From contig NZ_JBHUDI010000008.1 in NCBI RefSeq assembly GCF_042678045.1, positions 70,437 to 134,436 of the forward strand: 64,000 nucleotides of DNA, read 5' to 3'. A program made the translations under genes and the position numbers. The notes under the pieces were generated by a model. It had not been told where the DNA came from, ran no database searches, and saw only the letters and a list, made by a program, of their open reading frames with translations. The DNA is from Natrinema amylolyticus_A. GTDB taxonomy: Archaea > Halobacteriota > Halobacteria > Halobacteriales > Natrialbaceae. Of the stretch, positions 16,450 to 23,884 are shown in pieces; the first letter of the stretch is position 1; each line of letters begins with the position of its first letter.

Positions 16450-17943
16450 TCATACTCGGAGGCGAAACCGAGCGACCGGTGAGAGATGGGCGAGCGTTCG
16501 GTGTCCGATCGCTCCACGATAGACCCCGAGTTGGTAGCCGAGGTGATCGGTGAGGTAGTACTGTCCGTACCGGAGCGGCGAGACCGCCGGCCGGTGGACG
16601 GCGTACTCGACGGCAGCAGGGAGGGCGACAACGACCGACAGCGCGAGGGCGACCGCCGTCCCGACCGACGTAGGGACGAGTACAACGGCGAGGAGTGCGA
16701 CCGGAATCGCGTAGTAGCGCGTCACCTCCCTCGAGAGCGCGTACACCGTCGACAGCGTACTTCGGAGCAGGCTCCGGACGACGGCACCCGTCTCGACAGC
16801 GGTCCGCAGTCGACGAGCAGTCCGGACGACCGCGAGCGTCGAGTAGCCGACGACGGCAGCGCCGATCACGCCGCCAGCGAGGAGGGTCGTCCCGCCGATA
16901 GCCGCTGCGACGGCCGAGAGGGCGACGAGGACGAGCCAGATCGGGAGCCCGACGGCGTCGCCGTGGCCGTACGTGCGAGCGAGCAGCGCTTCCGAGGAGC
17001 CGTAGTCCGCCCGTCGGGACGCGAACGATCGGATGCTGGTCCGATATGCGTGTTCGACGACGCCCATCGGCGTGTAGACGACGTCGTAGCCGTCCTCGAG
17101 GGCGCGCCAGCAGACATCGACGTCCTCGGCGACGTTTCGGTCCGGGAACGGAACCGATTCGAAAACCTCGCGCCTGCCGACGAGGTTTGCCGTCGGAAGA
17201 TACGGCGTCTGGCCGTCCCGCCTGATGCGCGCCGCGTACGCGCCCATGTCGAGCGAGGAGTTGACGCCCTCGTAGACGTCCGCTGGCGTCTCCCCCGCAG
17301 GTCGGATTCGGCCGCCGACGAGGTCGTGGGCGGCAAGAACGGGAACGAGTTCGGCGAGCCACGTCTCCCTCGGCCGGCAGTCGGCGTCGGTGAAGGCGAT
17401 CACGTCGTAGCTCGTCGCCTCGACGCCGTGGTTGCGAGACGCGCCGATCCCGAGCGGGTCGGTCGCCGAGCCGACCGAGACGTACTCGAGTCGGCCCGCA
17501 TCCGCGAGCGAGTGTGAACGCGCCAGTGCTGCTGTGCCGTCGGTTGAGCCGTCGTCGACCACGACCACCTCGTACTCATCGTACGCGAGTGTCGCTAGCG
17601 CGTCGAGACACACCTGCAGGTTCGCGCGGTCGTTCCTGACAGTGACGACGACCGAGACCGGGGGACGATGCGCTGCGTCGCGTGCGGGCGCCCACTCGAG
17701 AAAGCCCCGCTGGTGAAGCCCGTCGAGGATGCGAGCGACCGCCGATCGGTCGTAGCCGGTCGCCGCTGCGATCGCTGTGGGGGAGGTAAATGCCGTCGTC
17801 TCGAGTTCGGAAACGACGTCGACGGCGCTCTCGTTCAGCGTCGTCACGGCGAGTGGCCGCCTCGAGACGAACACGCCGGAGCGAAGCGAGACACCGTCCC
17901 ACAGCCGATACCGACCGAGCGCGTCGCGTGAGGCGTCCCCCAT
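16450..17943 (-). CDS. mftF: Mycofactocin-system glycosyltransferase MftF
   Basis: A 497-aa protein. The N-terminal region (about 1-90) resembles the PqqD-like winged segment of MftF (YRLWDGVSLRSGVFVSRRPL). Then comes a family-2 glycosyltransferase domain (about 95-320) with PPVSVVVTVRND, the DDGST nucleotide-sugar loop, the DAD metal motif in AFTDADCRPRETWL and NVAEDVDVCWRALEDGYDV. Hydrophobic helices lie at the C-terminus (about 340-440). MftF adds beta-1,4-glucose units to the mycofactocin core in mycobacteria. It is the last gene of the mftABC-F operon and starts 3 bp after mftC ends. Confidence 0.9.
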   Translation of the reverse strand: MGDASRDALGRYRLWDGVSLRSGVFVSRRPLAVTTLNESAVDVVSELETTAFTSPTAIAAATGYDRSAVARILDGLHQRGFLEWAPARDAAHRPPVSVVVTVRNDRANLQVCLDALATLAYDEYEVVVVDDGSTDGTAALARSHSLADAGRLEYVSVGSATDPLGIGASRNHGVEATSYDVIAFTDADCRPRETWLAELVPVLAAHDLVGGRIRPAGETPADVYEGVNSSLDMGAYAARIRRDGQTPYLPTANLVGRREVFESVPFPDRNVAEDVDVCWRALEDGYDVVYTPMGVVEHAYRTSIRSFASRRADYGSSEALLARTYGHGDAVGLPIWLVLVALSAVAAAIGGTTLLAGGVIGAAVVGYSTLAVVRTARRLRTAVETGAVVRSLLRSTLSTVYALSREVTRYYAIPVALLAVVLVPTSVGTAVALALSVVVALPAAVEYAVHRPAVSPLRYGQYYLTDHLGYQLGVYRGAIGHRTLAHLSPVARFRLRV

Positions 17944-17946
17944 CCG

Positions 17947-18906
17947 TTAGTCGTCCGAAAGGATCGCCCGGAGCTGGGGGTCCTCGCCGCTGGGATCGGA
18001 ACTTCCCATCGCGACCGCAGGACACCCCTCGTGGCCGTCGATCTGGCTCCGGAGCGACGCGATGTTGCTCCAGGCGGCTGCGAATCCATCTTCGGTGACG
18101 TTGCCCGCGGCGAGGTCATCCCACTGGGTGAACGCACACGGGTAGACATCGCCGACGGGATCGACGAGACACGTGAGCGAGCCGGCACCGCACTGTTTGA
18201 GCGTCTCGTTTCGAACCTCGCCGAGCGCGTTGAGATAGAAAAACGAGTCGCCAGTCCTGACGTCGGGCCTGTCCTCGAGCCAGCCGTGGAGAAACCGGAT
18301 CTGGTCGGGCTCGAGTCGGAACCGGTCCCAGGCGTCTTCACCGCGGCCGCTCGGACGGAACCGGTTGAGTCGAAGGCCGGCACCGTGTGCGTCGGCCAGC
18401 TCGTAGATCTCGGGCAGGTCGGCGACGTTCTGTGACGTGACGACCGTGTTCACCGTCGTTCCGATGTCGCGGTCCGCGAGTCGCTCGAGCGCGTCGACGA
18501 CGGTGTCGTAAACGCCCTCGCCACGGATCGCGTCGTTCTCCGCGCGGAGCCCGTCGAGGCTCACCTGCAGGAACAGCGGATCCATCGCCTCGAGTGTGTC
18601 GAGGGTCTCCGCGTCGAGTTGCGTGCCGTTCGTGCTCACACACGTCGAGATATCCCGGTCGGTGAGTTCCGCGAGCAACTCGAGCATGTCGGGGCGGACG
18701 AACGGTTCGCCGCCGCCGATGTTGACCTGAAAGACGTCCAGTTCGTCGAGTTCGTCGATGAACGCCTTCGCTTCCCCGGTCGTCAGTTCGTTCGGTCGCT
18801 GGTGGCCGGGGCCGCTGCCCGAAAGACAGTGGTCACAGTGGAGGTTACAGCCGAGACTTACTTCCCACGTGATCGTCACCGGTGCCGAAAGCGGTTCAGT
18901 GTGCAT
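17947..18906 (-). CDS. mftC: Mycofactocin radical SAM maturase MftC
   Basis: A 319-aa enzyme starting MHTEPLSAPVTITWEVSLG. The radical-SAM [4Fe-4S] motif is CNLHCDHC (about residues 20-27), with the GGEP motif in VNIGGGEPF. The C-terminal SPASM-type Cys cluster is seen at CGAGSLTCLVDPVGDVYPC (about 250-268) and a late Cys in EGCPAV. MftC decarboxylates the C-terminal Tyr of MftA and then links it to the neighbouring Val. The frame is open upstream, but the chosen ATG overlaps the end of mftB by 11 bp and removes a low-complexity Ser/Arg-rich shadow translation. Confidence 0.93.
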   Translation of the reverse strand: MHTEPLSAPVTITWEVSLGCNLHCDHCLSGSGPGHQRPNELTTGEAKAFIDELDELDVFQVNIGGGEPFVRPDMLELLAELTDRDISTCVSTNGTQLDAETLDTLEAMDPLFLQVSLDGLRAENDAIRGEGVYDTVVDALERLADRDIGTTVNTVVTSQNVADLPEIYELADAHGAGLRLNRFRPSGRGEDAWDRFRLEPDQIRFLHGWLEDRPDVRTGDSFFYLNALGEVRNETLKQCGAGSLTCLVDPVGDVYPCAFTQWDDLAAGNVTEDGFAAAWSNIASLRSQIDGHEGCPAVAMGSSDPSGEDPQLRAILSDD

Positions 18907-19135
18907 CGAGGACACCCCGCTCGAGCAGCGAGTCGACGATCGACTCGGAGAAGGCCGACTCGACCGCCGCTCGCGGTCTGCCGTCGCCGACGAACTCGAG
19001 GACGTCGATGACGTCCTCGCGGACGACGTACAACGAGGCGTCCTCGTAACCGTAGTTCTCGTGGTCGTAGACGAGTCCACCGTCCGCTTCACGACGGAAT
19101 TTGATGTGATCGGGACAGGCGACAGTGTGCGTCAT
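18896..19135 (-). CDS. mftB: Mycofactocin peptide chaperone MftB (PqqD-like)
   Basis: A 79-residue protein (MTHTVACPDHIKFRREADGG...) of the PqqD/RRE fold that binds the precursor peptide and presents it to the radical SAM enzyme. Features are the beta-strand pair around FRREADGGLVYDHENY and the helix-rich C-terminus (DVIDVLEFVGDGRPRAAVESA). Length is near the family's usual 85-100 aa, slightly short. It starts 3 bp after the mftA stop and overlaps mftC, so it is translationally coupled to both. Confidence 0.9.
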   Translation of the reverse strand: MTHTVACPDHIKFRREADGGLVYDHENYGYEDASLYVVREDVIDVLEFVGDGRPRAAVESAFSESIVDSLLERGVLDAH

Positions 19136-19138
19136 GGC

Positions 19139-19294
19139 TCAGTAGACGCCGCAGATCCCGTCGATTCGAAGCTCCTCTTCGAACAGGTCCGCTTCGATCT
19201 CCGGCTGCTCGTCGGAGTCGGTTTCGGCTTCGTCGTGAGACTGGGCCGTTTCCGCGTGCACCCCCTCCGGGTCGTCGTTTGCTACTCGTGACAT
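19139..19294 (-). CDS. mftA: Mycofactocin precursor peptide MftA
   Basis: A 51-aa peptide from ATG at 19294 to TGA at 19139-19141, too short for usual gene calling. It has an acidic leader (ETDSDEQPEIEADLFEE) and ends LRIDGICGVY, the hallmark IDG-CGVY core of mycofactocin precursors whose terminal Val-Tyr becomes the redox cofactor. It sits immediately upstream of mftB. A TATA-like AT-rich box (19319-19327) is about 26 bp upstream of the ATG, consistent with a leaderless transcript for the mftABC-F operon. Confidence 0.92.
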   Translation of the reverse strand: MSRVANDDPEGVHAETAQSHDEAETDSDEQPEIEADLFEEELRIDGICGVY

Positions 19295-19396
19295 GTGTTA
19301 CCAACCATACAGTAGAGACTCATATACGTTGCGGCGAGGACAGGAGGTCGTGCTCGCTGCGGAACGTCAATGAACGGGGCGTTCGTGAGAGGAGCC
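19295..19396. promoter_or_regulatory. Divergent promoter region between mftA and mftE
   Basis: This 102-bp region separates the leftward mftABC-F operon from the rightward mftE gene. The AT-rich segment TCATATACG (19319-19327) is well placed as a TATA box for mftA. The mftE start is less certain (19370 or 19397), so its promoter may overlap. No mftR-type regulator gene is in the window and no strong dyad is visible. Confidence 0.45.
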
Positions 19397-20155
19397 ATGG
19401 ACAGCGTACTGCTCGCCGAATTGACGTGGACCGAGGTCGAAGCCGCGTTCGAGCACGAGCCCGCCACAGTCCTCGTTCCGCTGGGCGCGACCGAACAGCA
19501 CGGACCGCACCTGCCACTCGGTACCGATACAACAATCGCGACCGCGCTCGCGCGTCGTGTCGCCCAGCGACTCGAGAACGCACTGGTCGCTCCACCGATT
19601 CCGGTCGGGCCGTCCACGGAGCACGACTCGTTCCCGGGGACGCTCTCGATCCCGTCGCGGCTGCTCGAGGACCTCCTCGCGGAGCACGTCGACTCGCTCG
19701 CCTCGCACGCCGTCGATCGGATCGTGCTTCTGCCGGCCCACGGCGGCTCGTTCGCCGCCGTCAACGCGGTCGTGCCGACGCTCGCCGCCGAGACCGACGC
19801 TGATCTCGTTGGCGTTTCTAACCTCGAGCAGTACATGGAGCTGCTCGCCGAGGGGCTCGCGGAGAGCGGGATCGACGTCGACGAGCCGGTCGTTCACGCC
19901 GGTGCGACGGAGACATCGATGCTACTCGCGCTCGATCGCGAGGCAGTCCGCGAAGACGAGCTGGTCGTCGGCTACGAGGACGCCGTTTCACCGGCCCGCC
20001 TGTTCAACCGGGGGATCGACGTCTACTCGAGTGAGGGCGTTCTCGGCGACTCGCGAAAGGCCACAGCCGACGCCGGTGACGAGATCGTCGACCGCGTCGT
20101 CGACGCCTACGTTGGACTCATTCGAGAGGAGTTTCGGGCGCTCGAAGACGAATGA
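19397..20155 (+). CDS. mftE: Mycofactocin precursor peptidase MftE (creatininase family)
   Basis: A 252-aa protein from MDSVLLAELTWTEVE; an ATG at 19370 would add nine residues. Creatininase-family metal ligands are evident: Glu and His in GATEQHGPHLPLGTDT, Asp in the same segment, His in LPAHGGS and Glu in AGATETSM. MftE cleaves modified MftA to release the Val-Tyr derived moiety (AHDP). It is transcribed divergently from mftABC-F. Confidence 0.9.
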   Translation: MDSVLLAELTWTEVEAAFEHEPATVLVPLGATEQHGPHLPLGTDTTIATALARRVAQRLENALVAPPIPVGPSTEHDSFPGTLSIPSRLLEDLLAEHVDSLASHAVDRIVLLPAHGGSFAAVNAVVPTLAAETDADLVGVSNLEQYMELLAEGLAESGIDVDEPVVHAGATETSMLLALDREAVREDELVVGYEDAVSPARLFNRGIDVYSSEGVLGDSRKATADAGDEIVDRVVDAYVGLIREEFRALEDE

Positions 20156-20197
20156 GCGGCGAAGCGTCGTGACCTCGATGAGGTCCACGAGACAGTC

Positions 20198-21049
20198 TCA
20201 CAACAGGTCGGCCTCACGGAGCGCATCGACGGCTCGCTGTGCCGCTTCGTCCGGTGGGACGTCGATCACGTCGCCACTGCCGCGCTCCTCGCTGCCGCGG
20301 CCGAGCATGCGGTAGATCCGCTCTTCGACGCCGCCCTCGCGGGGTGGCTGTCCGTGGCCCCACCGCTCGTTGGCTCGCACGTGCTCGACAGTCGCGTTCC
20401 CGACGCTCATCGAGAACCGGGTTTCGTCGGGGACGACGTCTTCGAGGGCGATCGTGCGGATCGCCGCCCGGCGACCGGCCATCGCAGTCTGCAGTGACGA
20501 CCGACGTGGATTGGCGAAGCCGCTGTCGATCCCGAACACCGCCGGCGGCGAGACTGCGAGCAGTTCCTGGCGTCCCGTCGCGAGCTTTCGCTGCACAGCG
20601 AGTTCGTCCGCCTCGAGCTCAGCGTCGGCCACCTCATCGGCGTCGAACGCCGTGACGTGACTCGCGGTCGGCCACCCGAGGGTCTCGCCCGCGAGCCCCG
20701 CGACTTCGGGGCCCATGAGTGGGGCGGACTCGCCGACGAAGAGCGCGTCGGCCGACTCGCGGGCAGCCACACGCGCGAGCACGGTCGCGTACTTCTCGGC
20801 GGCGAGTTCCTCGATCGGATCGAACGAGACGAGCAGGCCCTCGTCGACGCCGGCCTCGAGTGCGGACCGAACACAGTCACGGGCCGCATCGCCACCGATG
20901 CCGACGGCGACGGTCGTCTCCGCCTGCTGCAGTGCCGCCTCGAGCGCGACCCGGTCCTCGAGTCCGAGGTGCCACCGGTAGGGTTCGGCGACACCGTCGT
21001 CGTCGACGACGCGGTGGGGTGCCGGCCGTACGCCGATGATCGCTTTCAT
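20198..21049 (-). CDS. fixA: Electron transfer flavoprotein beta-type subunit (FixA/EtfB-like)
   Basis: A 283-aa protein of the ETF beta/FixA fold, starting MKAIIGVRPAPHRVVDD. The ETF core is seen in ALFVGESAPLMGPEVAGLAGETLGWP and the long helix region KLATGRQELLAVSPPAVFGID. It is last in the operon OYE-fixB-fixC-fixX-fixA and its ATG overlaps the TGA of a 32-aa micro-ORF. With FixB it should carry electrons from a dehydrogenase to FixC. It diverges more from bacterial FixA at the N-terminus than FixB does, so the symbol is by family and context. Confidence 0.85.
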   Translation of the reverse strand: MKAIIGVRPAPHRVVDDDGVAEPYRWHLGLEDRVALEAALQQAETTVAVGIGGDAARDCVRSALEAGVDEGLLVSFDPIEELAAEKYATVLARVAARESADALFVGESAPLMGPEVAGLAGETLGWPTASHVTAFDADEVADAELEADELAVQRKLATGRQELLAVSPPAVFGIDSGFANPRRSSLQTAMAGRRAAIRTIALEDVVPDETRFSMSVGNATVEHVRANERWGHGQPPREGGVEERIYRMLGRGSEERGSGDVIDVPPDEAAQRAVDALREADLL

Positions 21050-21144
21050 CGCGCCGTGATCCCTCCGCCGACCGGGATCGTTGCACCCGCGATAACGGCC
21101 ACGTCGCCGCCGGTTACGATCACCGTCTGCGAATCCAGTCGCAT
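21046..21144 (-). CDS. 32-aa micro-ORF between fixX and fixA
   Basis: ATG at 21144 lies 4 bp after the fixX stop, and TGA at 21046-21048 overlaps the fixA ATG (ATGA). The peptide MRLDSQTVIVTGGDVAVIAG-ATIPVGGG-ITAR is glycine- and valine-rich and mildly hydrophobic. Coupled placement on both sides argues for translation; it may be a small ETF-associated subunit or only a translational coupler. No family was recognised. Confidence 0.45.
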   Translation of the reverse strand: MRLDSQTVIVTGGDVAVIAGATIPVGGGITAR

Positions 21145-21148
21145 CGGA

Positions 21149-21439
21149 TCACCCGAAGTCGAACTCGACGCCCTTGCCGCCCTCGGTCTTCGACCAGGAG
21201 ACGGCGCCTTTCTCGGGGTCGTTTCCACAGAAGACCATACACGCACCACATTCGATGCAGGGTTCGTAGGCGAAGTAGATGCCACCCTTCTGGTCTTCCT
21301 GATAGTCGAAACACTGTGCCGGACAGAGGTGCAGGCAGGGTTTGTCCTCGCAGGTCACACAGCGGTCGTTATCGACCGTGATGTGTGCCTCCTCGCTGAC
21401 ATCCCAGTTGACCGTCTCGAGGTCGTCCTGAACGCTCAT
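21149..21439 (-). CDS. fixX: Ferredoxin-like protein FixX
   Basis: A 96-aa protein with FixX-type cysteine motifs: CVTCEDKPCLHLCP (about residues 29-42) and CIECGACMVFC (about 60-70), giving an iron-sulfur centre. FixX partners FixC and together they correspond to the ETF:quinone oxidoreductase, which has the ferredoxin fused. Its ATG overlaps the stop of the 46-aa micro-ORF upstream. Confidence 0.92.
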   Translation of the reverse strand: MSVQDDLETVNWDVSEEAHITVDNDRCVTCEDKPCLHLCPAQCFDYQEDQKGGIYFAYEPCIECGACMVFCGNDPEKGAVSWSKTEGGKGVEFDFG

Positions 21440-21576
21440 GCTGGCACCTCGTCGTCACCGTTAGTTCGTGTTGTGTGTGAACGCATTGCAGTAGTTGCCA
21501 TCGTGTGTCGATATCGCTCTTTGGGTCGATCCGCGAGCGAGTCGTCCGTGTGAGTCGTGGTCGAATCGATCGTCAT
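21436..21576 (-). CDS. 46-aa micro-ORF between fixC and fixX
   Basis: The frame runs from ATG at 21576, overlapping the fixC TGA, to TGA at 21436-21438, overlapping the fixX ATG. The peptide is Thr-, Asp- and Arg-rich and starts MTIDSTTTHTDDSLADRP, with no hydrophobic core, so it is probably disordered. The double ATGA coupling is the main argument that it is translated; otherwise it would be a spacer. Confidence 0.35.
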   Translation of the reverse strand: MTIDSTTTHTDDSLADRPKERYRHTMATTAMRSHTTRTNGDDEVPA

Positions 21577-22880
21577 AGTGATCTGAACGCACGGTAGCCG
21601 TCTTTGAGCAGGTCGATGACGCCCGCGTCACTCCGGCGGAACGCCCGGTAGGCCTGTTTCCAGGTCAATCCCGCCGCGTCGGCACTCGAGGAGTACATCC
21701 CCTGCAGCACGGCCGCCGCCACGCCCGGATAGGCACCGTACATCCGCTCGTTCTCGAGGAACTCCGGCAGGTGGCGGTGCTGTTTCATGTCCTTGAGGAC
21801 GTAGGATCGTTCGAGGCGGTCGTCGTAGCCCGCGCCAAAGGCGTCCCAGTTCCCACTCGCGTGGCACTCGAGTGCGCTATCGGCCGCGGCGAGGCCGCTC
21901 GTCACGCCGTAGTCGAGCCCGCGGAAGGTGTAACCCTTGTTGAGGACGAGCCCAGCGGCGTCGCCGACGAGCGCGATCCGGCGATCGTACCGCTCGGGCA
22001 GCGAATCGTAGGAGTGCTCGGGGACGAGGATGCCCTGGTACTCCTCGACGACGTCGCCGGCGACGTACGGCCGCACCGCGTCGAGTTCCATGAACTCCTC
22101 GAGCAGCCCGTACAGCGGCGTGCCGGTCTCGCCGTAGCCCTCGTCGCCGAGCCAGCGCAGTGTCTCCAGGCCGCCGACCGCGCCGACCGAGATGTAGTCC
22201 TCGAACGTGTAGATGAAGTAGCCGATCGTCGGTGCGCCTTCGGGGTAGCCGGTGTAGATGTACGCGGCCCCCTCGTCGCCCTCGAGTGCGAACCGCTCGT
22301 TGATGCGGTCGCGCCCGAGTTTGATCACTTTCTTCACCGACAGCGCCCGGTCCTCGTTGCGCATGGTCCGCTGGATCCCGGTCGCGCGCCCGACGGTCGT
22401 GTTGACCCCGTCCGCGCCGATCACGGCCCGGCACGTGAGGTCGCCGTCCTCGCGGTCGGTGTGGACGACGACCTGGTCGCGCTGCTGTGTGACGTCGGTG
22501 ACCGTGGTTTCGGGCAGGAACAGTGCTCCCTGTTCTTCGGCCTTCTCGACGAACCACCGGTCGAACTTGCCGAGCATCAAGGTGTAGTTCGGCTCTTCGC
22601 GCAGTTCGTGGTCGCGGTAGCCGACCGAAACCTCGGCGTCGCCGTGGAGCAACTTGATGTTGTGCTCGACGACGTGGCGCTCGAGGGGTGCCTCCTCGGG
22701 GAACTCGGGAACGAGTTTCGCAAGGACGTCACCGTAGAGCACGCCGCCGGTAATGTTCTTCATACCGGGCTGTTTTGCCCGCTCGAGGATCGCGACGTCG
22801 AGGCCCTCAGACGCCAGTCTGTAGGCCGCTGCGGTGCCGGCACGGCCCGAGCCGACGACAGCGACGTCGACGTCGGTCAT
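21573..22880 (-). CDS. fixC: ETF:quinone oxidoreductase-type flavoprotein FixC
   Basis: A 435-aa FAD protein of the geranylgeranyl-reductase/FixC family. The N-terminal Rossmann motif is VVGSGRAGTAAAYRLASEGL. The GD motif is RIALVGDAAGLVLNKGYTFRGLDYGVTSG (near 315-345) and the FixC tract is PGMKNITGGVLYGD. It accepts electrons from ETF (FixAB) and passes them, via FixX, to the quinone pool at the membrane. The length is normal for the family. It overlaps fixB by 4 bp. Confidence 0.93.
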   Translation of the reverse strand: MTDVDVAVVGSGRAGTAAAYRLASEGLDVAILERAKQPGMKNITGGVLYGDVLAKLVPEFPEEAPLERHVVEHNIKLLHGDAEVSVGYRDHELREEPNYTLMLGKFDRWFVEKAEEQGALFLPETTVTDVTQQRDQVVVHTDREDGDLTCRAVIGADGVNTTVGRATGIQRTMRNEDRALSVKKVIKLGRDRINERFALEGDEGAAYIYTGYPEGAPTIGYFIYTFEDYISVGAVGGLETLRWLGDEGYGETGTPLYGLLEEFMELDAVRPYVAGDVVEEYQGILVPEHSYDSLPERYDRRIALVGDAAGLVLNKGYTFRGLDYGVTSGLAAADSALECHASGNWDAFGAGYDDRLERSYVLKDMKQHRHLPEFLENERMYGAYPGVAAAVLQGMYSSSADAAGLTWKQAYRAFRRSDAGVIDLLKDGYRAFRSL

Positions 22881-23884
22881 TGAGGCACCTCCTCGGACGC
22901 CTCGAGCTCGTCGTCAGCGGTCGCCTCCCTGATCGCCGCAGCCAGCGCCGGGCCGTACTCGTAGACGTCGCCGACGATTCCGAGGTCGGCGGCGTTGAAG
23001 ATCTGTGCACTCGGGTCGGTATTGATCGCCAGCAGGAACTCGGCGTTCACCGCCCGCATGTGGTAGGGATCGCCGGAGATAGCACACGGGACGTACAGTT
23101 CCGTGTCGATCTCCTTGCCGGTGACGCCGATCTGGCGGTCGTAGGGGACCCACTCCTCGTCGGCCGGCGGCCGTGACGCACCGATGGCGGCCCCGAGCGC
23201 GTCGGCTACCTCCTCGATCACTTCGAAGCCGTCGGGGTCGCCGAGCCCGTAGCCGCCGGCGACGATGCGCCGCGCTTTCGCGAGATCCGACTCGGGCACC
23301 TCGCGTTCGCCGAGCGATCGGAGTCGATCGTCGTCTCCGACCGTCACCTCGTAGGTTCGTTCGCGTATCGACTCGCTCGGCGCTGATTCGGGCGTGCCGA
23401 GTGCATCGACGTTCAGGGTGACGACGGGGGGGCCGCGTTCGAAAGAGAGTTCCGCGTACGCGCGCTCGCTGTATGCCGGCCGGCCGGCGCGTACCTCGCC
23501 CGCTCGAACTCGGAGCAGGCAGTCAGTCACACAGCCACCCCGGAGCCTGCGAGCCGTCGCCGCGGCCAGATCGGCGGTATCGGGACTCTCCGGCAAGGCA
23601 ACGACGAGCGGCTCGACGTCCCTCGCAAGTGTCGCGAGCGCAGCAGCGCGTGACGACACTGCCGCAGCCCCTCTCGCGAACGTCCCGTCCTCGCGAACGA
23701 CGTGGACGATCGCGTCCGGCCGCCCTGCGGTCAGCGCCTCGGGATCGATGATCCCATCGAGCGCAACCGCGAGAACGTCTGGGCGGCGCTCACCGTCGGC
23801 CTCGAGCGCCTCCGCGAGCCGGTGTGCTTCCGCGAGTAGCGCTCCGTCGTCGGTGTCGGGGACCGTCACTATCGGCCCAGTCAT
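22877..23884 (-). CDS. fixB: Electron transfer flavoprotein alpha-type subunit (FixB/EtfA-like)
   Basis: A 335-aa protein. The C-terminal FAD-binding half carries the ETF alpha signature region RRIVAGGYGLGDPDGFEVIEEVA, IGASRPPADEEWVPYDRQIG, LYVPCAISGDPYHMRA and INTDPSAQIFNAADLGIVGD. The N-terminal half is the usual weakly conserved ETF alpha domain. ATGA overlaps join it to the OYE gene upstream and fixC downstream, so it is co-translated with both. Confidence 0.92.
   Translation of the reverse strand: MTGPIVTVPDTDDGALLAEAHRLAEALEADGERRPDVLAVALDGIIDPEALTAGRPDAIVHVVREDGTFARGAAAVSSRAAALATLARDVEPLVVALPESPDTADLAAATARRLRGGCVTDCLLRVRAGEVRAGRPAYSERAYAELSFERGPPVVTLNVDALGTPESAPSESIRERTYEVTVGDDDRLRSLGEREVPESDLAKARRIVAGGYGLGDPDGFEVIEEVADALGAAIGASRPPADEEWVPYDRQIGVTGKEIDTELYVPCAISGDPYHMRAVNAEFLLAINTDPSAQIFNAADLGIVGDVYEYGPALAAAIREATADDELEASEEVPQ

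Noticed and set aside
19282..19897. Two minus-strand frames over mftE and the divergent promoter
   Set aside because: Shadow frames opposite mftE, rich in Arg and Ser; mftE has intact creatininase ligands.
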